A stretch of 12,408 bases of DNA from Patescibacteria group bacterium UBA1875 (GTDB taxonomy: Bacteria > Patescibacteriota > CPR2 > UBA1875). The notes under the pieces were generated by a model, which was given only the letters and a program-made list of their open reading frames with translations, made no database searches and was not told the DNA's origin. The stretch is from positions 3,179-15,586 of the forward strand of contig DDHN01000008.1 of NCBI GenBank assembly GCA_002338125.1. The letters are read 5' to 3'. The first letter of the stretch is position 1, and every line of letters begins with the position of its first letter. Shown here piece after piece: positions 6,628 through 12,408 of this stretch. The translations under genes and the position numbers were made by a program.

Positions 6628-7929
6628 TTAATGAATGATTTGCCACTCAGTGACCACCCAAGATCCTCCTGGCCCAGCTGAAAAGTTTGAATTGGCAAGT
6701 CCAGTATCATATTCAACAATAGCCCCATTACTTAACCGAATACCCTTTCCCGTGATAGAGCGAACGTGAGCGTTGTTGGCTACATTAAGAAAGCCATTTG
6801 CGGCATAATAAACGACGGAGCTAGAATTATTGGAGACATCGATAGCCGGATCAACGGCAGAGGTAGAAAGAATCATGATATAACTACTAGGGTTCCCGGA
6901 TCCCTGCATAGTTACATTGTTTTCGGTTGCGATTTGTCCATCTGCTATAATCATCCCACTACTTGGTCCAAAAGTAGGGGACAGTTTCACAACAGCATTA
7001 TTGGAAAAACTAACAGAACCAGTTACCCAGATGGCCCCAGTAAGATTCAATATTGAGCCATTGGTTATTGTTAAGTTGCCATCTATTTTTTTAGGACCTA
7101 AGTCTACTGTTACTCCATTTGCACTTAAGGTATAGTTGCCAGAATAGGTACCACCAGACTCAGCCCATGACTTCCATTGGTCTAGGTCATTCTCTGACAA
7201 TGGCATACCTACTGTTTCTGGGGTATCGTTGTTAGGATAGGAGGTCCCAACGACAGTAGTACCGCTAATATTCTTGTAGTATGCATCCCCATAGATATAT
7301 GAGTTGATGATTGAGTCTACGTGTGCGTCTCCGGCAATTGGACAGGGGGTTGGCTCTGAACCTGAGCAGCCAATCCTGACATTGTTTAAGATTCCCCCTA
7401 TTTTTGAGATATAGACATCTCCCTTTATATACGAGCCGTTTCCTCCTGAGATATCCCCACCGGAATATACGCTTCCTAAAACTTGGGAATTATTAGACAT
7501 AAAAAGACCAGTCTCTCCGACTTGAATACCATAATGAAAGGCAAAATTATTTTCATTAGACTCGGCTGTTGCTTTGGCTCTAATTGTCCTTTCTGCCGTT
7601 GGATTATTTTTGTTGGGGACGTAAGCTGTGACATAAATATTCTTATTCTCTGAATCAACGTTATCTATCGAAATATCTATTACCCCAGTATCAAGGTTAA
7701 GGTCTGTCTCTCCGATATAGCCACCCCCAGTGTTATTTAGTTTCCAGATAGCTTTTTCGATTCCTGCGTCACAAAGTGACTGGGCTACTAGTGTTTGAGC
7801 TGCTTTTTTGCTTTGAGCTATCGTGACCACAGCATCAGTGGTTAAGGCTAGTCCCAAGGTTATTAAAAAAGCCATCAAAAGAATTATTCCTACCCATGCG
7901 TTACCTCTTTTTAACGAAATATTTTTCAT
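6628..7929 (-). CDS. PilX-like minor pilin with large solenoid-like C-terminal domain
   Basis: The 433-residue protein has a PilX/GspK-like N-terminus: basic leader, RGNAWVGI in place of the canonical cleavage site, a hydrophobic helix (about 12-35) lacking the Glu5 of ordinary pilins, then a helical continuation to about residue 65 (AQSLCDAGIEKAIWKLN). Residues from about 135 onward are rich in Gly, Asn, Ser and Val, with short strands and recurring Asn-Asn or Asn-Gly turns, as in a right-handed beta-solenoid. The C-terminal YDTGLANSNFSAGPGGSW block is one I recall from patescibacterial pilus proteins. C188 and C196 could form a disulfide. It is the third gene of the minor pilin unit, overlapping the previous gene by 4 nt, with GAGG 6 nt upstream of the start. 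A tip or adhesin role is inferred from the lack of Glu5 and the position. Confidence 0.82.
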   Translation of the reverse strand: MKNISLKRGNAWVGIILLMAFLITLGLALTTDAVVTIAQSKKAAQTLVAQSLCDAGIEKAIWKLNNTGGGYIGETDLNLDTGVIDISIDNVDSENKNIYVTAYVPNKNNPTAERTIRAKATAESNENNFAFHYGIQVGETGLFMSNNSQVLGSVYSGGDISGGNGSYIKGDVYISKIGGILNNVRIGCSGSEPTPCPIAGDAHVDSIINSYIYGDAYYKNISGTTVVGTSYPNNDTPETVGMPLSENDLDQWKSWAESGGTYSGNYTLSANGVTVDLGPKKIDGNLTITNGSILNLTGAIWVTGSVSFSNNAVVKLSPTFGPSSGMIIADGQIATENNVTMQGSGNPSSYIMILSTSAVDPAIDVSNNSSSVVYYAANGFLNVANNAHVRSITGKGIRLSNGAIVEYDTGLANSNFSAGPGGSWVVTEWQIIH

Positions 7930-8468
7930 TTATTCCTCAGTTTAGCTGTTTTGTGAGCTTGAAGATTGATCGTTACATTACTAATCTGTTTATTAAGCCT
8001 TATGTCACACTCTATCTCCTGTGTAGCGGTATAGGGGGTGTAAAGACAGTTAAAGTTGGTAATATTTTTAAGTACCTCGGTCTCTCTGCTTTGTCTTTTG
8101 CTGTTCTCGTTTGCTATTGTTTTTTTGTATAGAGTTCCATCGGAAAGATAATAAATAATATAGTCAGTTGTAAAGTTTTCGCCTGAGTAGATAAAACTTT
8201 CGGCAACATCAATTGCCGGTAAAGCCAGTATTAAAGTGTCGCTATCTCTGGTATAAATATCGTAATTTTCTAAAACAGCGTAAGCTTGCTTTGCTTGGTT
8301 CCCAATATCGTCGGCAACAAAATTAAGTTCTTTTTGGAGAAAACTTCTTTGACTTTCGACCCGATAATTTTTTAAACCAACTGCAAAGAGTGCCGCCACA
8401 GCTCCTAATATCGTTGCGAGCAAAGCTGTTGCAATTGCCAGTTCAATTATTGTGAATCCCTTTTTCAT
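7926..8468 (-). CDS. PilW/GspJ-like minor pilin
   Basis: The 180-residue protein opens with a class III prepilin leader, MKKG|FTIIELAIATALLATILG, with predicted prepilin-peptidase cleavage after G4 and the conserved Glu at mature position 5 (residue 9). A hydrophobic helix runs to about residue 32 and the globular part follows, with C138 and C152 as a possible C-terminal disulfide. The continuing N-terminal helix (FAVGLKNYRVESQRSFLQKELNFVADDI) and the position after a PilV-like gene fit the PilW/GspJ group, which joins the minor pilin complex that primes fibre assembly. The start overlaps the upstream stop by 4 nt (ATGA) and AAGGGA lies just upstream. Confidence 0.85.
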   Translation of the reverse strand: MKKGFTIIELAIATALLATILGAVAALFAVGLKNYRVESQRSFLQKELNFVADDIGNQAKQAYAVLENYDIYTRDSDTLILALPAIDVAESFIYSGENFTTDYIIYYLSDGTLYKKTIANENSKRQSRETEVLKNITNFNCLYTPYTATQEIECDIRLNKQISNVTINLQAHKTAKLRNK

Positions 8469-8842
8469 AAACCGTCCCTTGCTATATAGGTAACTATTTT
8501 TATTTCTTGATAATTTTTAAAATCCCAAGATAAAGTAAGACTAACTTTTTTAATATCGTTTTCTGTAAAGCCATCAATTTCATTTGAGGTTACTATATTT
8601 GCTTGTCCTTCGGGGAGATCAGGGATGACTATTGAATCGTCGACGACACTGTCAAAGCTTTTGCTCCGACAGTCTTCTATAAGAGAATCAGCTATTTTAT
8701 AGGCACTAGAATAATAGGCGGCTGATTTGTTGGCAGTGATAACATTTAAAAACAACGGCAATATGCCGGATATCATTATCCCTACTATGGCAAGAACGAT
8801 AATAATCTCAATTAGGCTAAAACCATTTTTTTTGTTTTTAAT
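8465..8842 (-). CDS. PilV/GspI-like minor pilin, initiated at ATT
   Basis: Read from ATT at 8842 the product has 125 residues and a complete prepilin leader: I/M-KNKKNG|FSLIEIIIVLAIVGIMISG, with cleavage after G7 and the pilin Glu at mature position 5 (residue 12). The first in-frame ATG (8776) would delete the leader and most of the helix and leave no pilin. No ATG, GTG or TTG occurs between that ATG and the upstream in-frame TAA (8867-8869). GGAGGGG lies directly before the ATT. The globular part is short (KIADSLIEDCRSKSFDSV onward), matching PilV/GspI-type minor pilins. It leads the three-gene minor pilin unit and overlaps the PilW-like gene by 4 nt. Confidence 0.85.
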   Translation of the reverse strand: MKNKKNGFSLIEIIIVLAIVGIMISGILPLFLNVITANKSAAYYSSAYKIADSLIEDCRSKSFDSVVDDSIVIPDLPEGQANIVTSNEIDGFTENDIKKVSLTLSWDFKNYQEIKIVTYIARDGL

Positions 8843-8864
8843 AACCCCTCCAAGGCTTATTATA
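8840..8864 (-). promoter_or_regulatory. -10 box, strong Shine-Dalgarno and ATT start of the minor pilin unit
   Basis: On the minus strand a perfect TATAAT (8864-8859) precedes GGAGGGG (8851-8845), then TT, then ATT (8842-8840). Transcription from this box would begin near 8852-8851, at the Shine-Dalgarno sequence, giving a leader of about 10 nt. The -35 region is poor and falls in the terminator of the upstream pilin gene. The promoter therefore restarts transcription right after that terminator. Confidence 0.55.
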
Positions 8865-8879
8865 CGTTATTTTACCCAA

Positions 8880-8911
8880 ATCAAAAACTCCCCCTAAGGG
8901 GAGCTTTTGAT
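8880..8911 (-). terminator. Intrinsic terminator after the major pilin gene
   Basis: A GC-rich stem, CTCCCC (8888-8893) pairing with GGGGAG (8898-8903) around a 4-nt loop, is extended by AT pairs to a near-perfect 13-bp hairpin with one mismatch. On the minus strand it begins a few bases after the pilin TAG (8917-8919) and is followed by a T-run. The near-symmetry means it could also stop plus-strand transcripts. Confidence 0.85.
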
Positions 8912-8916
8912 ATCTT

Positions 8917-9294
8917 CTATTGCTTACAAGTAAGCGAATAAACGCCACCGGTAATATTTGGTCCGGTATCGTTTGAGTTAAGAAGAGTGTAGGAAAGCGT
9001 ATAGCAACCATTCGCATCGAGAGCATAGGTGTAGTCAGTGAATTCCGTTGTTGTAGCAAGATAATTGTTGCCTTCAAGATCGGCTTCAACCGTCGCTGCA
9101 GCTGGATAAGCTTCATGATCTACAAAATATTGCTCTAGGGCTGTTTGGATTTCACGCATTTCAGCTTTAGCAGAAGCGTCATTTGCGCGGTTCCTTGCAT
9201 TGGTGGCCACCAATCCAACGACAATCACGGCAAGAATGCCGATGATTACGATTACGATCAAAAGTTCGATAAGCGTAAACCCTCTTTTTTTCAT
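8917..9294 (-). CDS. pilA: Type IV major pilin
   Basis: The 125-residue prepilin begins MKKRG|FTLIELLIVIVIIGILAVI, a textbook class III leader: short basic peptide, Gly at -1, Phe at +1 to be N-methylated, Glu at +5 (residue 10). The hydrophobic helix spans about 6-30 and continues as an amphipathic helix to about 60, followed by a small C-terminal domain rich in Thr, Asn and Tyr. C97 and C123 are placed for the D-region disulfide of type IV pilins. Compact size, its own consensus promoter, a strong ribosome-binding site and a dedicated terminator all point to high expression, hence the call as the major subunit. A GspG-type pseudopilin is the alternative, but the surrounding pilM-N-O-B-C set favours a pilus. 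Confidence 0.9.
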   Translation of the reverse strand: MKKRGFTLIELLIVIVIIGILAVIVVGLVATNARNRANDASAKAEMREIQTALEQYFVDHEAYPAAATVEADLEGNNYLATTTEFTDYTYALDANGCYTLSYTLLNSNDTGPNITGGVYSLTCKQ

Positions 9295-9300
9295 TTGTTC

Positions 9301-9359
9301 ACCCCCTTTCCGGCCGATTGGCCTTAACCTTATTATTACTGATGTAGTTTTTTTGTCAA
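9301..9359 (-). promoter_or_regulatory. Consensus promoter and leader of the major pilin gene
   Basis: On the minus strand TTGACA (9359-9354, perfect) and AATAAT (9337-9332, 5/6) are 16 bp apart, and the -35 begins just after the pilC stop. The predicted start near 9325 leaves a leader of about 30 nt. The leader holds a small GGCC-AATC-GGCC hairpin (9323-9312) and AAAGGGGGTGA, a near-perfect Shine-Dalgarno sequence ending 5 nt before ATG. This is the strongest promoter in the window. Confidence 0.8.
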
Positions 9360-9360
9360 C

Positions 9361-10566
9361 TTAGAAGAGTGTTGTCATTTGATATATCGGGGTGATAACA
9401 GAGATTACAATAAATCCGGCTCCAAGTCCTATCACAATCATAAGGAGTGGCTCTAAGATACTGGAAAGGTTTTTTACTGAATGGTCGACTTCTTTTTCAA
9501 AGAAGTCAGTCACTTTCATTAAGGTAGCATCAAGTGTTCCTGTTTCTTCTCCTACTGAAATCATGTGCGAAACCATGCTAGGAAATACCTTTGATTTTTT
9601 AAGAGGTTCGGCAAGGGTTGAGCCACCTTCAACTTTAATTGCAGCATCTAGTATCTCTTTTTTGAAGACTTCATTTTTTAGAGTATCGGCAGAAATTTGA
9701 AGCGACTCGATCACGGCGACTCCTGATGAAAGAAGAGAGCCAAGAGTTCTTGTGAATCTGGCAACATTAACTTTTCTAACTAATTTTCCAAAAATCGGTA
9801 GCCTATTTAGCAATTGATGCCACATGTATCGGATATCTCTACTAGTTGCTAAAAGCTTTTTTGCACCAAAAAACAGTCCCAAAACTGCAACAATCACAAT
9901 GATACCGTAGGATCGAAAAATATCCGACAGACCCATTAAAAACTTTGTCGAACCCGGCAAATCTCCACCCATCTCAGTAAAAACTACGGCAATTTGGGGA
10001 ATAACACTGGTAATCATATAGATAACAACAAGAATAAGAGCAATCATAATTACCATCGGGTAGGCCATTGCTCCTCTGATTTTTGCTTTAAGTTCATGAT
10101 TTTTTTCCTCTTCTTCAGCCATTTTTTCGAGAGCCTTGTCAAGCATTCCGCCGACTTCTCCGGCTCTAATCATATTTACATACAGTGGCCCAAAAATATG
10201 TTTATGTTTTTCCATTGCTGAGGAAAGCGAAAATCCACCTTCGATGTCGTTGGCTATCTCTCCGATAGCTTTTTTCATCATTTTGCTCTCAGCTTGGTCT
10301 TCCATGATATGCATTGCTTGTGAAATCGGGATGCCGGCATTCACGAGGGTTGCTAACTCTTTTGATATCATCACTTTTTCTTTTGAGGAAACGTGACCAA
10401 TTTCGTTAATTTTTGAAATTAGGCTAACTTTTTGTTCTCTAACGGAGATAGGGGAAAGCGATTTTTTTCGTAAGGTTTCTAAAACGGCATCTTTGTTTTC
10501 AGCTTCCAAAATACCTTCTTGTTTTTTACCTTCATCGTTTTTGGCGATGTAATTATATCGTTTCAT
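9361..10566 (-). CDS. pilC: Type IV pilus platform protein PilC
   Basis: PilC is the polytopic inner-membrane platform on which the PilB ATPase acts to insert pilins. The 401-residue protein has the family's length and layout: an N-terminal region YNYIAKNDEGKKQEGILEAEN, two T2SSF domains (about 65-190 and 268-395), and membrane helices at about 172-196, 220-238 and 372-395. Family motifs include LVNAGIPISQAM, VNMIRAGEVGG and, in the second copy, LLSSGVAVIESLQ with SVGEETGTLD. Its ATG shares one base with the pilB TAA (TAATG), and GAGGG lies about 4 nt upstream, so pilB and pilC are translationally coupled. The stop is followed at once by the pilin promoter. Confidence 0.96.
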   Translation of the reverse strand: MKRYNYIAKNDEGKKQEGILEAENKDAVLETLRKKSLSPISVREQKVSLISKINEIGHVSSKEKVMISKELATLVNAGIPISQAMHIMEDQAESKMMKKAIGEIANDIEGGFSLSSAMEKHKHIFGPLYVNMIRAGEVGGMLDKALEKMAEEEEKNHELKAKIRGAMAYPMVIMIALILVVIYMITSVIPQIAVVFTEMGGDLPGSTKFLMGLSDIFRSYGIIVIVAVLGLFFGAKKLLATSRDIRYMWHQLLNRLPIFGKLVRKVNVARFTRTLGSLLSSGVAVIESLQISADTLKNEVFKKEILDAAIKVEGGSTLAEPLKKSKVFPSMVSHMISVGEETGTLDATLMKVTDFFEKEVDHSVKNLSSILEPLLMIVIGLGAGFIVISVITPIYQMTTLF

Positions 10567-12408
10567 TATTCCCTCGTTACCCTTAGTATTTCCTCAACTG
10601 TTGTGACTCCAATAAGAGCTTTAATGAAACCATCTTGAGCCATTGTAATCATTCCGTTCTTTATTGCTGCTTTTTCTAGTTCATCGGTTGAAGAATGAGC
10701 AACAATCATAGCACCGATTTCATCGGTCATTTCTAAGACTTCATAAATACCAACACGACCGGAATAGCCAGTGTTGTGGCATTTCTTGCATCCTTTTGGT
10801 CTGAATAAGGTCAATAATAATTCGTCATTTTTACTAGACTTTGAGGAGGTTTCTTCACTTTGAGCAAAAATTGCTTCTTTTAAGGTTTTGGTATCATTGT
10901 CTTCGGCTTCTTTCAAGGACCGAGTTATAATCGAAGGGTCTTTTGTAATTTGGTCAAGAATTGAAGTTTTCTCTTTTAGATTTGAAGGAGCTGGGATTGT
11001 TTTTTCGGTAATGCCGTGTTCTTTTTCTATTTTTCTTACTTCATTAAGAGCCTCTTTTGGGGGACCAATCGATAGAAACTTACGGTCTAGTTTGAAGTCG
11101 TCAATCAAGCGCTCTATCTGTTCATGACTAGCTTCATAGGCTTCCTTGCATTCGTTGCAAAGCCGTCGAACCAGTCTTTGACCGACAACGGCGTTTACAG
11201 TAGAGGCGATAAGGAATGGCTCGACTTCCATATCAAGTAGTCGGGGTAAACAGCCGGAAGCATTATTTGTATGTAGCGTTGAAAGAACAGTGTGCCCAGT
11301 AAGAGCAGCATGGACAGCCATTTCAGCTGTTTCTTGATCGCGGATTTCTCCAACCATTATTATATCCGGATCTTGGCGCAGAAGTGCTCTTAGACCGGAG
11401 GCAAAAGTCATACCAGTCTTAGTATTTACTTGGGTTTGGTTAATGCCTGGAATTCTGTATTCTATTGGGTCTTCAACTGTTGAGATGTTAACCTCGATAG
11501 AATTCAGAAGCGATAATGCAGAATAAAGGGTGGTTGATTTTCCTGATCCGGTTGGCCCAGTTACAAGAAGCATCCCGTGTGGCTTTTGAAGTGCTTTTTT
11601 TATTCCTACAAGAGCTGTTCCGGAAAAGCCAAGCTCTTCAAGTGTCGGAGCCTTGGTTGTTTCGTCAAGGAGTCTCATTACTACTTTTTCGCCGTCTATG
11701 ATTGGAAGGGTAGAGACCCTAATTGATATAATACTGCCCCCAACTTTAACTTTAATTCGGCCATCTTGAGGGATACGGTGTTCATCTATTCGAATATTAG
11801 AAAGAATTTTTACCCTAGTGACTAGGGCTGAGAGAACGTTTTTCGGTAATGTCATAGTATCTTGCAAAACACCGTCAACCCGGAATCTTACTTGGATGAA
11901 TCCTTCACGTGGTTCAAGGTGGACATCAGATGCCCTTGATTTTACGGCATATTCTAAAATGATATTTAAAGCCTTAGAGATAGGGGCTTCTTGGACTATC
12001 TCCTGGACATTCTCGGCACTTGCCCCCTCTTTTAAGGCTTCTTCTTCAATAGATATTTCTTCTGATGACTCCTGAATAACTTTTGATATTTCTGTCGATA
12101 ACCCCTCTTTATAGAGGTCAAGGGCCGCGGTTATGTCGGCTGGGGTAGTGATGTAAAGTTTTGTTTGATAGCCCAATTCCTTTTCGATAAATTGCACTGC
12201 TTGGATATCTAGGGGATCGGCCATAGCTAGCTTCAGAGAGCCATCTGCCTCTTCACCGAAGACAATCGCTTGATATCTTTTAGCTATTTTCTCTGGTAAT
12301 TGAGAGATATGTTCCTTTTTTATCTCTGCCTTGCCGAGATCGGCAAAGGGAATGTTATTGGCTTTGGCGTAAAGTGTAACTAGATCCTTTTTCCTTCTTT
12401 TTTTTTTT
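10566..12408 (-). CDS. pilB: Type IV pilus extension ATPase PilB, 5'-truncated by the window
   Basis: PilB is the hexameric cytoplasmic ATPase that drives pilus extension. The first ATG in the frame (12224) is internal: the frame is open to the window end and adds about 61 residues of the MshEN-type N-terminal domain, including NNIPFADLGKAEIKKEHISQLPEKIAKRY read in two parts, so the true start lies outside. Counting from the Met at 12224, visible motifs are SRASDVHLEP (96-105), Walker A GPTGSGKST (223-231), Asp box TVEDPIE (249-255), Walker B DIIMVGEIRD (287-296) and His box GHTVLSTLHTNN (310-321). A zinc-type tetracysteine, C356/C359 and C479/C482, is split by an unusually long charged segment of about 119 residues. 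The stop overlaps the pilC start by 1 nt. Confidence 0.95.
   Translation of the reverse strand, partial: KKKRRKKDLVTLYAKANNIPFADLGKAEIKKEHISQLPEKIAKRYQAIVFGEEADGSLKLAMADPLDIQAVQFIEKELGYQTKLYITTPADITAALDLYKEGLSTEISKVIQESSEEISIEEEALKEGASAENVQEIVQEAPISKALNIILEYAVKSRASDVHLEPREGFIQVRFRVDGVLQDTMTLPKNVLSALVTRVKILSNIRIDEHRIPQDGRIKVKVGGSIISIRVSTLPIIDGEKVVMRLLDETTKAPTLEELGFSGTALVGIKKALQKPHGMLLVTGPTGSGKSTTLYSALSLLNSIEVNISTVEDPIEYRIPGINQTQVNTKTGMTFASGLRALLRQDPDIIMVGEIRDQETAEMAVHAALTGHTVLSTLHTNNASGCLPRLLDMEVEPFLIASTVNAVVGQRLVRRLCNECKEAYEASHEQIERLIDDFKLDRKFLSIGPPKEALNEVRKIEKEHGITEKTIPAPSNLKEKTSILDQITKDPSIITRSLKEAEDNDTKTLKEAIFAQSEETSSKSSKNDELLLTLFRPKGCKKCHNTGYSGRVGIYEVLEMTDEIGAMIVAHSSTDELEKAAIKNGMITMAQDGFIKALIGVTTVEEILRVTRE

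Noticed and set aside
8824..8826. ATG at 8826 (minus) as a start for the PilV-like gene
   Set aside because: It is out of frame and reaches TAA after four codons.
9312..9323. GGCC-GATT-GGCC palindrome as an operator or riboswitch
   Set aside because: It is only a 4-bp stem in the pilin leader; too short to call more than a small leader hairpin.
9392..10396. Several plus-strand reading frames opposite pilC
   Set aside because: All are shadows of the pilC frame, with no recognisable product or upstream signals.
12222..12224. ATG at 12224 as the pilB start
   Set aside because: The frame upstream encodes the rest of the PilB N-terminal domain through to the window end; MADPLD is an internal, well-known segment of that domain.
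1..12408. CRISPR arrays, insertion sequences, tRNA or rRNA genes, prophage genes
   Set aside because: I saw no repeated spacer-like units, transposase motifs, tRNA cloverleafs or rRNA segments in the window; gene spacing leaves no room for them.
1..12408. Recoded TGA (as in some patescibacterial lineages)
   Set aside because: TGA ends several genes in tight ATGA overlaps and no conserved protein here reads through an internal TGA.

Overview
The window reads as AT-rich bacterial chromosome, most likely from a Candidate Phyla Radiation (Patescibacteria) organism. This assignment rests on gene style, not on a marker gene. The genes are tightly packed, with repeated ATGA stop/start overlaps. The pilus locus includes pilM, pilN, pilO and a tiny PilP-like gene but no PilQ secretin gene, as expected of a single-membrane cell. 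One minor pilin ends in a GLANSNFSAGPGG-type tail that I recall from such genomes. TGA is used as a stop throughout, so the standard bacterial code applies.

Plus strand, 1-4111: a 5'-truncated yebC runs by 4-nt overlap into ruvC, followed by ruvA, ruvB (the Holliday-junction machinery) and queH (last step of queuosine synthesis). Then come a 68-residue two-helix membrane protein and a membrane-anchored bacterial PH-domain protein. Both ruvA and the 68-residue gene have a -10 box placed so that transcription should begin on or next to the start codon, which suggests leaderless mRNAs.

Minus strand, 12408 down to 4108: a complete-looking inner-membrane type IV pilus locus. Read 5' to 3' it is pilB (its 5' end lies outside the window), pilC, the major pilin, three minor pilins (PilV-, PilW- and PilX-like, the last with a large solenoid-like C-terminal domain), then pilM, pilN, pilO and a small PilP-like gene. 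PilB powers assembly through the PilC platform. PilM-PilN-PilO form the cytoplasm-to-envelope scaffold, and the minor pilins probably prime and cap the fibre. The two blocks converge, and their stop codons overlap by 4 nt at 4108-4111.

Most notable: pilM and the PilV-like gene, each apparently the first cistron of its own transcription unit, have no in-frame ATG, GTG or TTG that could serve as a start. Both instead present an ATT codon a few bases after a very strong Shine-Dalgarno sequence and a -10 box. All other genes with a visible start use ATG. The major pilin has its own consensus promoter and a strong intrinsic terminator, which isolates it from its neighbours. There is no gene-free stretch longer than about 70 bases.
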